Assembly: GCF_000717345.1 (NCBI RefSeq)
Contig: NZ_JNZA01000016.1
Span: 106,169 to 170,168 of the forward strand
Length of the DNA stretch: 64,000 nt
Source: Streptomyces lydicus
Lineage (GTDB): Bacteria; Actinomycetota; Actinomycetes; Streptomycetales; Streptomycetaceae
Reading direction: 5' to 3'
The notes below the pieces were generated by a model. It saw only the letters and a program-made list of their open reading frames with translations, searched no databases and was not told the DNA's origin. Shown here one piece after another: positions 16,543-25,569 of the stretch (position 1 is its first letter; every line of letters starts with the position of its first letter). The position numbers and the translations under genes were made by a program.

Positions 16543-17250
16543 ATGACTGAAGAACTCCCTGAGTTGCGGGCCTCCGACGCCGACCGTGAGCGGGTCGCCG
16601 AGATCCTGCGGGACGCCCTCGCGGAGGGGCGGCTGGTGATGGAGGAGTTCGAGGAGCGCCTCGACGCGGCCTACCGGGCGCGCACGTACGGGGAGTTGGA
16701 GCCGCTCACCGCCGATCTGCCGACCGGTGCGGCGGCGCCGGGGGCGCCCGCGGGGCTGTCGCTGCGCAAGGACACCGGGGCGGTGACGGCCTGGTCGGAG
16801 CGGATCGTCAGCGGTGTGGAGGGCTCGTCGGCGGGGGTCGGCATCCTGGGCGGCTTCCAGCGCAAGGGCCGGTGGACGATCGGCCGGCGCTTCACGGCGG
16901 TCTGCTGCATGGGCGGCGGCGAGATCGACCTGCGCGAGGCGAACTTCGCCGCACGCGAGGTGACCGTCACCTGCTGGGCGTTGATGGGCGGGGTGAACGT
17001 CGTCGTCCCGCCGGGCGTCGAGGTCGACGTCCGCGGCCTGGGCATCATGGGCGGCTTCGACGCGCACGAGGACGGGACACCGGGCGAGCCCGGCGCGCCC
17101 CGGGTGATCGTCAAGGGACTGGCGCTGATGGGCGGCGTCGGCGTGGAACGCAAACTCCCCAAGGCGGAACGCCGCCGCCTCAAGGAGGAGCAGCGCCGCC
17201 AGAAGTCCCTGGACCGCGAGGACCGCGAGGACCGTAAGGAACTGGGCTGA
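16543..17250 (+). CDS. DUF1707 and LiaF-like C-terminal domain protein
   Basis: 235 residues. The N-terminal 55 residues are a DUF1707 domain (ELRASDADRERVAEILRDALAEGRL and EEFEERLDAAYRARTYGEL), common in actinobacteria and SHOCT-like. The C-terminal half is a beta-rich cell-wall-active-antibiotics-response (LiaF) domain with three repeats around ALMGG, visible as GILGGF, ALMGGVNV and GIMGGF. A charged coiled tail (KAERRRLKEEQRRQK) ends the protein. No membrane segment is present. A sensing or scaffolding role in envelope stress is plausible from the LiaF relation, but unproven. Confidence 0.88.
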   Translation: MTEELPELRASDADRERVAEILRDALAEGRLVMEEFEERLDAAYRARTYGELEPLTADLPTGAAAPGAPAGLSLRKDTGAVTAWSERIVSGVEGSSAGVGILGGFQRKGRWTIGRRFTAVCCMGGGEIDLREANFAAREVTVTCWALMGGVNVVVPPGVEVDVRGLGIMGGFDAHEDGTPGEPGAPRVIVKGLALMGGVGVERKLPKAERRRLKEEQRRQKSLDREDREDRKELG

Positions 17251-17295
17251 GGCCCGGGCCGGCCGGGCCGCCCGCCGCCGGCCGGTCCGTTCGCG

Positions 17296-18606
17296 CTACA
17301 GCGACGCCGGGGCCGACTGGCGGAGGTGGTCGAGGTCGAGGGTGTTGGCCATGGCCCGGTAGCCCTCGTCGCTGGGGTGGAGGTGGTCGCCGGAGTCGTA
17401 GGACGGGCGCAGGCGGACCGGGGCGGCGGGGTCGCGGAGGGCCTTGTCGAAGTCGACGACCTCGTCGTAGACGGAGCCGGAGCGGATGATGTGGTTGACC
17501 CGTTCGCGGACCGAGTTCAGCAGGGCGGAGTAGCCGCGGTGTCCGCCGAACGGCGTAAGGGTGGAGCCGGTGACCCGCAGGCCGCGGGCGTGCGCCTCGC
17601 GGACGATCAGCCGCATGCCCGCGACGATCTTCTGCGGGTCGAGCTGGCGCGGCGTCTTGAAGAGGTCGTTCAGGCCGATCTCGACGACGACCGCCTTCAC
17701 CCCGGTGCGGGAGAGGGCGTCGCGGTCGAGGCGGGACAGCACGCTGGGGCCGTTGTTCGGGGAGAACCGGCTGCCGTTGACCAGCAGGCGGTTGCCGCTG
17801 ATGCCCTGGTTGAGGACGCCGTAGCGGGGCGCGCCGGGTTCGTTGCGCAGCCGCGCGGCGAGGAAGTCCGTCCAGCGGTGGTTGGCGCCGGCGGTGGAGG
17901 TGATGCCGTCGGTGATCGAGTCGCCGATCGCGACGACCGAGCCGCGGGCCTCGGTGCTCCAGACGTCCACGCCGGTCAGATAGCGCCAGTACGGGCTCTG
18001 CTCGGTGTAGGCGGCGCCGGTGCCGTCCTCGGCGCGGTCGCCGCGCGCCAGGTAGGAGGTCTGCCGGGCGTACGGGTGGTAGGTGGCCGGGCCGGAGGGC
18101 GAGGGGGAGTAGGTGGTGACCAGGAGGTCGGTGTCGCCGGGGACCTTCAGCCGGGCCGGGTCGCTGGTGACCGCGCCGCCCGCCGGGATCGTCACCGCGG
18201 GCTTGCCGCCGAAGGTCAGCCGGCGCATGGTGCCGGCCGCGGCGGTGGGGTCGCTGGGGGCCGCGGCCAGCGCCAGGGTGGCGTGGCTGACCACCAGCGG
18301 GCGGGTGCCGTAGAGGTTGGAGAGCTGGATGCGGGCGCCGCGGCCGCCGACGCTGGTGTGCACGACGTTGCGTATCGACATGCCCGCGTACCCGTCGAGG
18401 GTGCCCGGCTCGGCCGCCGCCGCGGCCGCCGACCAGGTGCCGACCCACTGCCCGGAGACGGCCGGCGCGGCGGGGTCGCGCTGCTTGTGCGGGGAGCTGC
18501 CGGGATCGCCGTCCTCGCCGCCGAAGCCGACGAATATCGCGGTCGAGATCAGCACCACCACCGCCGCCAGACCGGCGAGCAGGGCGTAACCCACGCTTTT
18601 CTTCAT
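17296..18606 (-). CDS. Secreted SGNH/GDSL hydrolase
   Basis: 436 residues. An N-terminal membrane segment (about 7-28) exports or anchors the protein. A beta-rich domain is followed by an SGNH catalytic domain: VVAIGDSITDG (nucleophile Ser230), the oxyanion Gly in NQGISGNRL, EIGLNDL and the catalytic pair in SGDHLHPSDEGY. Such actinobacterial two-domain proteins act on lipids, acetyl groups or polysaccharide esters outside the cell; the substrate here is unknown. It converges on the DUF1707 gene across a 45-nt GC-rich gap. Confidence 0.92.
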   Translation of the reverse strand: MKKSVGYALLAGLAAVVVLISTAIFVGFGGEDGDPGSSPHKQRDPAAPAVSGQWVGTWSAAAAAAEPGTLDGYAGMSIRNVVHTSVGGRGARIQLSNLYGTRPLVVSHATLALAAAPSDPTAAAGTMRRLTFGGKPAVTIPAGGAVTSDPARLKVPGDTDLLVTTYSPSPSGPATYHPYARQTSYLARGDRAEDGTGAAYTEQSPYWRYLTGVDVWSTEARGSVVAIGDSITDGITSTAGANHRWTDFLAARLRNEPGAPRYGVLNQGISGNRLLVNGSRFSPNNGPSVLSRLDRDALSRTGVKAVVVEIGLNDLFKTPRQLDPQKIVAGMRLIVREAHARGLRVTGSTLTPFGGHRGYSALLNSVRERVNHIIRSGSVYDEVVDFDKALRDPAAPVRLRPSYDSGDHLHPSDEGYRAMANTLDLDHLRQSAPASL

Positions 18607-18873
18607 GCGGGAGAAATCTCCTGGGTGAAGCGGAGCGGTGTGCTCCGGGCGGGCAAGGGCAGCGGATGATCAGCGGCACCGTTGCGGTCCGATCGGTTCC
18701 TTCATGATCCCACGGACCTCCGGGCAACCGCCCGGCACCCCGTTCGGTGCCTCCACGCCTGGGACGCGGGGAACTCGTGGTCCGTTCCGGGAGTAGGTCA
18801 CAGTGGGAGTTACGGCCGGCCCGGTGGCCGGGCGTGCGGAGCAGGATAGGCCGTACGGCTGACGGGGGGCACG

Positions 18874-20241
18874 GTGGGAGCGGTGGAGCGGATGGAACGG
18901 ACGAGAGCGGACCTGGCACCGAAGAGCGGAGCGACGCCCCCGGGGGCGGCCGCGCGGGGCCGGGCGGCGCCGGGCGGCGGCTTCACGTACGGCGCGGCCG
19001 ACGAGGAGCGGCGGCGTGGCGTGCGCCGGATGAAGACGCTGGCCACCGGCCTGCTGCTGGGGGTCGCGCTGGTCTACGCCCTGGCGAAATGGGCGGGCAA
19101 CGCCGGGGCGGGCGGCTGGACGGGCTTCGTGGCGGCGGCCGCGGAGGCCGGGATGGTCGGTGCGCTGGCCGACTGGTTCGCGGTCACCGCGCTGTTCAAG
19201 CGGCCCATGGGCCTGCCGATCCCGCACACCGCCATCATCCCGACGAAGAAGGATCAACTGGGACAGAGCCTGGGTGATTTCGTCGGGGAGAACTTCCTGT
19301 CCGGCGAGGTCGTACGGCTCCGGCTGCGCTCGGTCGGCATCGGCCGGCGGCTCGGCGGCTGGCTGGCGGAGCCGAGGAACGCCGACCGGGTGACCGCCGA
19401 GCTGTCCACCGCGCTGCGCGGCGCGCTGACCGTGCTGCGCGACTCCGACGTGCAGGCGGTGGTCGGCGAGGCGATCACCCGCCGGGCGGACGCCCAGGAG
19501 ATCGCGCCCGGTCTCGGCACGCTGCTGGAGCGGGTCGTCGCCGAGGGCGGCCACCGGAGGGTGGTCGACCTGGTCGTCGCCCGCGCCCACGACTGGCTGG
19601 TCGAGCACGGCGACTCCGTCATGGCGGCGGTCTCCGGTGGTGCCCCCGGCTGGACGCCGCGGTTCGTGGACCGCAAGGTCGGCGACCGGGTGTACAAGGA
19701 GCTGCTGCGCTTCGTCACCGAGATGCGGGACATGCCCGAGCATCCCGCGCGCGGCGCCGTCGACCGCTTCCTCAGGGACTTCGCGGTCGACCTGCAGAGC
19801 GATCCGGACACCCGGGCCCGCGTCGAGCGGCTGAAGTCGGAGGTGCTGAGCCGCGGTGAGGTGCAGGACCTGATCGCCTCGGCCTGGAACGCGGTCCGCG
19901 CGATGATCGTGGCCGCCGCCGAGGACGAGCGCAGCGAACTGCGGCTGCGGGTGCGGGCGGCGCTGCTGTCGCTGGGCCGGCGGCTGGCCGACGAGGAGCG
20001 GCTCCAGGGCAAGGTGGACCGCTGGCTGGAGGGCGCGGCCGTCTACGTGGTGACGACGTATCAGAGCGAGATCACCGCCCTGATCACCGACACCGTCGCC
20101 GGCTGGGACGCCGAGCACACCTCGAAGAAGATCGAGGCGCACATCGGCCGTGACCTGCAGTTCATCCGCATCAACGGCACGGTCGTCGGCGCGCTGGCCG
20201 GCCTGGCCATCTACACCGTCTCCCGGGCGTTCGGCGGCTGA
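18874..20241 (+). CDS. DUF445 family membrane protein
   Basis: 455 residues. An N-terminal membrane helix (about 55-70) is followed by the DUF445 hallmark GALADWFAVTALFKRPMGLPIPHTAIIPTKKDQLG, a long helical central region and a C-terminal helix NGTVVGALAGLAIYTVSRAFGG that returns to the membrane. GTG 18874 is preceded by GGGGGG; ATG 18892 is an alternative. The family is widespread and its function is unknown; long coiled-coil-like regions suggest a structural role at the envelope. Confidence 0.92.
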   Translation: MGAVERMERTRADLAPKSGATPPGAAARGRAAPGGGFTYGAADEERRRGVRRMKTLATGLLLGVALVYALAKWAGNAGAGGWTGFVAAAAEAGMVGALADWFAVTALFKRPMGLPIPHTAIIPTKKDQLGQSLGDFVGENFLSGEVVRLRLRSVGIGRRLGGWLAEPRNADRVTAELSTALRGALTVLRDSDVQAVVGEAITRRADAQEIAPGLGTLLERVVAEGGHRRVVDLVVARAHDWLVEHGDSVMAAVSGGAPGWTPRFVDRKVGDRVYKELLRFVTEMRDMPEHPARGAVDRFLRDFAVDLQSDPDTRARVERLKSEVLSRGEVQDLIASAWNAVRAMIVAAAEDERSELRLRVRAALLSLGRRLADEERLQGKVDRWLEGAAVYVVTTYQSEITALITDTVAGWDAEHTSKKIEAHIGRDLQFIRINGTVVGALAGLAIYTVSRAFGG

Positions 20242-20323
20242 CGCCGGGCCGGGCCGCCGGGGGCCGGCGGGCGGGCCCGCGCCGCCTCTGGTGACCTGCG
20301 CCCGCAGGGCTTACGGTGCCCGC

Positions 20324-21124
20324 GTGCGGGAGCGGATACCGGTAGTCGTGCAGGGGCGGCGGCGTCCCCGCCGCGCGCGTGCCGCGCGGGCGCTGTGGAC
20401 GGCCGCGGAGCTGGCCGTGACGGCCGGCGCCGTCCTGCTGCTGCTCGTCGCGCACCAGTTGTGGTGGACGAACCGTCAGGCGCGGGACGCGGCGCGGGAC
20501 GAGGTGACGCAGCTGGAGCGGCAGTGGCAGCACGCCCGGTCGTCGTCCCCCGCCCCGGCCCCCGCGCCCCGGGACCGTACGCCGTCCGGGGACGGTACGC
20601 CGCCCGGCGACGGCGGCACCCGGCCGGCCCCGGACCGCGGGCCGGCCGCCCGCGGGGCCGCCCGGCCCGCGCCCGGCCTCGCGTACGCCGTGCTGCGCAT
20701 CCCGCGCCTCGGGGTGACCGCCCCCGTCGCCGAGGGCACCGGCAAGGCCGCGGTCCTCGACAAGGGGTATGTCGGGCACTACCGGCACACCGCGCAGCCC
20801 GGCGAGGCCGGCAACGCCGCGCTGGCGGGGCACCGCAACACCCACGGCGAGCCGTTCCGCCACCTCGACCTGCTGAGGCCGGGGGACACCGTCGTCGTCG
20901 ACACCGCCGCCGCCCGCTACACCTACGTGGTGCGGCGGATCCTGCCGCGGACCACACCGGGCGACGGCACCGTGCTGGCGGCCGTCCCGCACAGCGCCGT
21001 GCACCCCGCCTACCGGTTCACCGCGCCCGCCGCCTATCTGACGCTGACGACCTGTACGCCCGCCTACACCTCCACCTACCGGCTGGTGGTCTGGGGCGTG
21101 TTGCGGTCGACACAGTCGCGGTGA
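20324..21124 (+). CDS. Class E sortase
   Basis: 266 residues. N-terminal Arg-rich segment, membrane helix (about 27-46), a Pro/Gly/Asp-rich linker (about 74-118) and a sortase domain with the full triad: His170 in LAGHRNTHG, Cys244 in LTLTTCTPAYTS and Arg253 in YRLVVWG. Class E enzymes of actinobacteria anchor LAxTG proteins, such as chaplins, to peptidoglycan. The GTG start is the first in frame after a GC-rich gap from DUF445. Contrast it with the sortase-like protein at 62077, which lacks these residues. Confidence 0.94.
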   Translation: MRERIPVVVQGRRRPRRARAARALWTAAELAVTAGAVLLLLVAHQLWWTNRQARDAARDEVTQLERQWQHARSSSPAPAPAPRDRTPSGDGTPPGDGGTRPAPDRGPAARGAARPAPGLAYAVLRIPRLGVTAPVAEGTGKAAVLDKGYVGHYRHTAQPGEAGNAALAGHRNTHGEPFRHLDLLRPGDTVVVDTAAARYTYVVRRILPRTTPGDGTVLAAVPHSAVHPAYRFTAPAAYLTLTTCTPAYTSTYRLVVWGVLRSTQSR

Positions 21125-21156
21125 GAGCGGTGCCGCGTCGCCTAGGCTCTTGCCAC

Positions 21157-21402
21157 GTGCCTTCTCCGTTTTCCGGTGGTCGATCCCCGGGCTCCCGAAA
21201 GCGCCCCGCGCTGCTGTGGCTGCTGCTGCCGTACGTGCTGTTCCTGGCGGTGCTGCCGCTGGTGAACCGGGTCACGCCGACCGTGCTGGGCCTGCCCTTC
21301 CTGTTCTTCTGGATGCTGGTGGCCACCCTCGCCACCCCGGTGGCGGTGTGGCTGGCGCGCCGCGCCGACCTCCGGCGGGGCCTGGGCAAGGAGGGTTCGT
21401 GA
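21157..21402 (+). CDS. DUF3311 family small membrane protein
   Basis: 81 residues with two membrane helices (ALLWLLLPYVLFLAVLPLV and GLPFLFFWMLVATLATPVAVWLA), the DUF3311 layout. Its stop overlaps the GTG of the sodium-solute symporter (GTGA), so the two are translated together. This pairing of a DUF3311-type protein with an SSS carrier recurs in bacteria and suggests an accessory subunit. No catalytic residue is evident. Confidence 0.88.
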   Translation: MPSPFSGGRSPGSRKRPALLWLLLPYVLFLAVLPLVNRVTPTVLGLPFLFFWMLVATLATPVAVWLARRADLRRGLGKEGS

Positions 21403-22925
21403 ACGCCGCGGTCGCCACCGCCGTCTTCGGCGGCTTCATGGTGCTCACCGTCGCCCTGGGCCTGCTCGCGGTGCGGGGCAGGGGGTCCGGCGGGGGCCTC
21501 ACCGAGTGGTCGGTGGGTGGCCGCAGCCTGGGCACCGTCTTCATCTGGGTGCTGATGGCGGGGGAGAGTTACACCAGCTTCAGCTATCTCGGCGCGGCCG
21601 GCTGGGGCTACAACTTCGGTGCCCCGGTGCTGTATGTGCTGGCCTACATGTCCTGCGGCTACGCCCTCGGGTACGTCGTCGGGCCGATGCTGTGGGCGTA
21701 CGCCGGCCGGCACGGCCTGGTCGGCATCAGCGACATCGTCGCGCACCGCTACCGCCGGCCCTGGCTCGGCGCCGCGGTCGCCCTGCTCGCCACGGTCTGC
21801 CTGCTGCCGTACATCCAGCTCCAGATCACCGGCATGGGCGTGGTCGTCTCCACGATCTCCTACGGTGCCATCAGCCTGAACTGGGCGTACTTCATCGGCT
21901 TCGCGGTGACCACCGGGTTCGTCGTGGTCAGCGGGCTGCGCGGCAGCGCCTGGGTCTCCGTCCTCAAGGACATCCTGGTCATCGCCACCCTCGGCTTCCT
22001 CGTGGTCTATGTGCCGCTGCACTACTTCGACGGCTACGGGCCCTTCCTGCACCGGATCGTCGCGGAGAAGCCGCAGTGGCTGACCTTCCCCGGGCACGCC
22101 TCGGGCGGTCTGGGCCAGGTCTGGTTCATCACCACCACCGTCGTCAACTCCCTGACGGTGGTGATCTTCCCGACGACCGTGGCCGGCTATCTGGGGGCCC
22201 GCAACGCCGATGCGCTGCGCCGCAACGCGATGTACCTCCCCTTCTACAACGTGCTGCTCTTCGTGCCGATGCTGCTGGGTCTGGCGGCGCTGTTCGTGGT
22301 GCCGGGGCTGACCGGCGCGGACTCCAACCTCGCGTTGTTCAAACTGGTGGTGGACTCCCTCCCGGCCTGGGCCGTGGGCGTGATCGGCGTTGCCGCGGCC
22401 CTCTCCTCCATCGTGCCGATGGCCGTGTTCATGCTGGTCATCGGCACGATGTGGGGGAGGAGCGTGCTGGGTGCGGTACCGCGGCTGGCGTCCCGTCAGA
22501 AGCTGTGGTCGCAACTGGTGGTGGTGGCGGCCGGCGCGGTGGCCCTGCTGCTGACCTACACCGCCCCCAACACCCTCGTGCGGCTGTCCCTGATCTCGTA
22601 CGAGGGCATGGCGCAGCTCGTGCCGATGCTGCTGCTGGGGCTGGTGTGGCGGGGGCTGACGTGGCGCGCCGCGGTGAGCGGCCTGGTAGCGGGCTTCGCT
22701 CTGGTGTGTGTCCTGGTCTTCGGGGGACACGACCCGCTGTGGGGGATGAACGGGGGGCTGGTCGCGCTCGCCGTGAACGTGGTGGTGGCGCTGGCGGTCA
22801 CCTGGCTGGGGCCGCGGGACGCGGACGAGCGGCCGGACGCCGAGGTGCTGGCGCTGGACGACGAGTTCCCCCGGGACGAGGCGCTCGCGCCGGGCGGCCG
22901 GGTCAGCCCGCCGGCGTCGTCGTGA
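21399..22925 (+). CDS. Sodium:solute symporter family transporter
   Basis: 508-residue SSS-family carrier with about 13 membrane helices. The N-terminal helix is followed by the family-typical EWSVGGRSLGTVFIWVLMAGESYTSFSYLGAAGWGY. It resembles the MctP/PutP-like monocarboxylate branch; substrate not determined. GTG 21399 overlaps the DUF3311 stop. The last 23 nt overlap the convergent lipoprotein gene. Confidence 0.92.
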   Translation: MNAAVATAVFGGFMVLTVALGLLAVRGRGSGGGLTEWSVGGRSLGTVFIWVLMAGESYTSFSYLGAAGWGYNFGAPVLYVLAYMSCGYALGYVVGPMLWAYAGRHGLVGISDIVAHRYRRPWLGAAVALLATVCLLPYIQLQITGMGVVVSTISYGAISLNWAYFIGFAVTTGFVVVSGLRGSAWVSVLKDILVIATLGFLVVYVPLHYFDGYGPFLHRIVAEKPQWLTFPGHASGGLGQVWFITTTVVNSLTVVIFPTTVAGYLGARNADALRRNAMYLPFYNVLLFVPMLLGLAALFVVPGLTGADSNLALFKLVVDSLPAWAVGVIGVAAALSSIVPMAVFMLVIGTMWGRSVLGAVPRLASRQKLWSQLVVVAAGAVALLLTYTAPNTLVRLSLISYEGMAQLVPMLLLGLVWRGLTWRAAVSGLVAGFALVCVLVFGGHDPLWGMNGGLVALAVNVVVALAVTWLGPRDADERPDAEVLALDDEFPRDEALAPGGRVSPPASS

Positions 22926-23874
22926 TCTTCTTGCCGTCCTTGGAGACCGCGAACCACAGGCCCATCTTGCCCTGACCGTTGATGTCGCCGGGCTGCTTGT
23001 CGCCGGTGAAGGTGTAGACCGGCCAGCAGTCGACGGCGAGCTGGCGCAGCCCGTCGGGACGGGTGACGGTGGAGATCAGCTTGGCCGGGATGCCCTTGAG
23101 CTTGGAGCGGTCGGCGGGCTTGGCGGGCTTCCAGGTGTCCAGGCAGGCGTCGTTGCAGCCGAACTTCATCGGCCAGGCGCTGTCCTTGTTGAAGCGGTAG
23201 AGGGTCATGCCGTTGCCGTCGACGAGGATCTGGCCCAGCTCGGGCTGGTTGAGCACCGAGACGTCCGCGGCGTCCTGCGCGACGGCCTTCTTGCCCTCGG
23301 CGGTCAGCGCGTTCCAGGTGCCGCCGACGCCCTGGCCCTTGGTGTCACCGGCCTTGGTGTCCTTGGCGTAGCGGTAGGCGGGCCAGCCGCCGATGGTCAG
23401 CTGCTTGGTGCCGTCGGCCCGGGTGACCGAGCCCAGCGCGCTCTTGGCGATGCCCGCGGGCGCGGTGGCGCCGTCGGCGGGGACCGGCGGCCAGGTGGTG
23501 GCGCAGGAGCCCGAGCAGTTCGACGTCGGCGGCTGGGCGGTGTCCTTGTCGAAGCGGTAGAGGGTCATGCCCTTGGCGTCCGTGACGACCGGGCCGAGCT
23601 TGGCGTCCTGATGGAGCGCCAGCGTCCCGGCGCTCGGGCCGGTCTGCGCGGACTTGCCGCTGTCGCCGCCGGCCTGGCCGCCGTATGTGCCGTCGCCCTG
23701 GCCGGAGCCGGAGGAGCCATAGCCGTAGTCGCTGGTGCCCTGGCCCGCGGGCTGGACCGAGTCGGCGTTCGGCGAGGTGCCGGCGCCCTGGTTGGTGCTG
23801 CTGCCGCAGGCGGCGGTGAGCGCCAGGGTGGCGACCGCCGCGGCCGCGAGTCCCGCACGACGTCGAGTGATCAT
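22903..23874 (-). CDS. Lipoprotein with secreted repeats (PF03640 type)
   Basis: 323 residues. Signal peptide with lipobox LTAAC, then a Gly/Ser/Gln-rich linker (about 24-85) and two copies of a paired repeat: LGPVVTDAKGMTLYRFDKD...CSGSCATTWPPV and LGQILVDGNGMTLYRFNKD...CNDACLDTWKPA, each followed by a second half with TIGGWPAYRYAKD or AVDCWPVYTFTGD. This is the secreted-repeat lipoprotein family seen beside redox proteins in actinobacteria. It is the last gene downstream of the NuoF-like and b-type membrane genes, 156 nt after them, and may be their extracellular electron partner (inference). Confidence 0.9.
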   Translation of the reverse strand: MITRRRAGLAAAAVATLALTAACGSSTNQGAGTSPNADSVQPAGQGTSDYGYGSSGSGQGDGTYGGQAGGDSGKSAQTGPSAGTLALHQDAKLGPVVTDAKGMTLYRFDKDTAQPPTSNCSGSCATTWPPVPADGATAPAGIAKSALGSVTRADGTKQLTIGGWPAYRYAKDTKAGDTKGQGVGGTWNALTAEGKKAVAQDAADVSVLNQPELGQILVDGNGMTLYRFNKDSAWPMKFGCNDACLDTWKPAKPADRSKLKGIPAKLISTVTRPDGLRQLAVDCWPVYTFTGDKQPGDINGQGKMGLWFAVSKDGKKITTTPAG

Positions 23875-24030
23875 GGTGTCTCCAATGCCGGTGGGCGAGG
23901 TCGATCGGTATGTGGTGGTTCGTTGCTTGCTGGGCGAGTTGCCGTCGCCCGGGAATACGGCGTACGGGGTGGCCCGCGTTCAACGCCCGCGAAGTTTTTC
24001 TCCGCCGGGCGAAAACCCGGGCCACAGCCG

Positions 24031-25569
24031 TCAGTTGCCGCCCTGCACCCGCAGCGCCAGCGCCGGGCAGCGGCGCACCGCCAGCTGCGCGCGGCGCCGC
24101 ATCCGGGCCGGCAGCGGCATGCTGGCGCGCTCCGGGTAGCCGTCCGGGCCGAGCTTGACGATGCCGGGCACCACGTCCGCGCACAGGCCGTGGCCGCGGC
24201 ACAGCGTCCAGTCGACCAGCAGCCGCTCCTGCGGCGGGGCGGCGGCCGGGGACGGCGGCGGGGTGGCGGCCGGCGGTGGCTGGTGCCCGGTGACCGGCAG
24301 CGCTCCGGTCACCGGGCGGCCGCACCCGAACCCCTGCGCGTGGCGCTCGAACTCCTCGGGGAAGGCGCCGAGGGCCGAGGCGACGAAACGCGCGGTGCCG
24401 TCCGGGTGGCTGCAGGCGCCGCGCTTCTCCACGGCCCGCATCCGGGCCCGTACGGCGTCCAGCGCGCCCTCGCCGCCGCCCCGCACGGCACGGGCGAGTT
24501 CCTCGGCGAGCGCGGGCAGGCCGAGGACGCACGGGCCGCACTGGCCGGCCGACTCGGCGCCCATCCACTGCGCGACGCGCACCGTCTCGCCGGCCGGACA
24601 GGTGTCGTACGGCAGCGGCAGCACCGCGCCGGCGCCGAGCACCGCCTTGTAGTCGGCGAGCGCCTCCCGGGACAGCGTCGCGGTCAGCGCGTCGGTGGCG
24701 GACACGAACGTGCCGTGGTAGCCGCCGATCAGCACGCCCTGTCCCTGGTCCATCCCGCACAGGGCCAGCACCCGGGAGAGGGACACCCCGTAGGGGACCT
24801 CCACGACCATGCTGCCGGCGACCGTCAGCAGCAGGGTGCCGGGCTCGGCGGGCAGCCCCACGTTGCGGTAGCCGAGCGCGCCGAGCCGTGCGGCGACGGC
24901 GAGTTGGGCGTAGGTCTCGGTGTTCGACAGCAGCGTCGGCACCCCGTTCAGCCCGCGCTCGCTGGAGCGGATCTTGCGGCCGGAGGGCAGGCCGGGGCCG
25001 CCGCCCAGCCCGTTGGTCATGGCCGACCCCTCGCCCGTGACGAACCGCTCGGTCAGCAGGGTGACCCGTAAGGCCGGCCGGACCGGGCCGCGTTCGGCGA
25101 TCGCCCGGCGCACCGAGTCCTCGACGTCTTTGCGGGTCACCCCGAGGGCGACCTCCTGCGCGCCGAGCGCCTCGGCGGCCAGCAGCGCGCCGTCCAGGAC
25201 CAGGTGCGGGGCGTGCAGCAGCAGCGCGGTGTCCTTGAGGCAACTGGGCTCGCCCTCGCTGCCGTTGACGACCACCGCGCCCTTGCCGTCGGCGCGTTTC
25301 ATCCCGTCCATGACGGCGGTCAGTTTCCGGGCGAAGGGGAAACCCGCGCCGCCGCGGCCGCGCAGGTCGATGTCCTCGGCCAGCGCCACCAGCTCCTGAG
25401 GGGAGAGCTGGGGCAGGCCGCCGTGCCGGGCGAGGTGGGCCACCCGGTCCATGCGCGGTACCTCGTCGAGGCCGGCGAGCAGCCGCGGCGGCCCGAAGGA
25501 CGCCAGCGTCGGTACCGGCTCCGGTCCCTGGAGGGCGGGCAGGAGTTGGGTCGGGGCGGGGGCGGTCAT
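24031..25569 (-). CDS. NuoF-like flavoprotein fused to a C-terminal ferredoxin
   Basis: 512 residues. The N-terminal part matches the FMN/NADH domain of complex I subunit NuoF: DLRGRGGAGFPFARKL and VNGSEGEPSCLKD. The SLBB and [4Fe-4S] region has ESAGQCGPCVLGLPALAEEL and RGACSHPDG. A Pro-rich linker (about 425-445) leads to a ferredoxin tail with three cysteines (LCRGHGLCADVVPG and RRCPALAL), the pattern of actinobacterial 3Fe-4S ferredoxins. It probably oxidises NAD(P)H or a flavin pool and passes electrons on. The ATG overlaps the upstream membrane gene's stop (ATGA). Confidence 0.9.
   Translation of the reverse strand: MTAPAPTQLLPALQGPEPVPTLASFGPPRLLAGLDEVPRMDRVAHLARHGGLPQLSPQELVALAEDIDLRGRGGAGFPFARKLTAVMDGMKRADGKGAVVVNGSEGEPSCLKDTALLLHAPHLVLDGALLAAEALGAQEVALGVTRKDVEDSVRRAIAERGPVRPALRVTLLTERFVTGEGSAMTNGLGGGPGLPSGRKIRSSERGLNGVPTLLSNTETYAQLAVAARLGALGYRNVGLPAEPGTLLLTVAGSMVVEVPYGVSLSRVLALCGMDQGQGVLIGGYHGTFVSATDALTATLSREALADYKAVLGAGAVLPLPYDTCPAGETVRVAQWMGAESAGQCGPCVLGLPALAEELARAVRGGGEGALDAVRARMRAVEKRGACSHPDGTARFVASALGAFPEEFERHAQGFGCGRPVTGALPVTGHQPPPAATPPPSPAAAPPQERLLVDWTLCRGHGLCADVVPGIVKLGPDGYPERASMPLPARMRRRAQLAVRRCPALALRVQGGN

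Noticed and set aside
20150..20323. Longer start for the sortase E gene
   Set aside because: The extension is a shifted-frame shadow of the DUF445 gene end; GTG 20324 begins the protein-like sequence.
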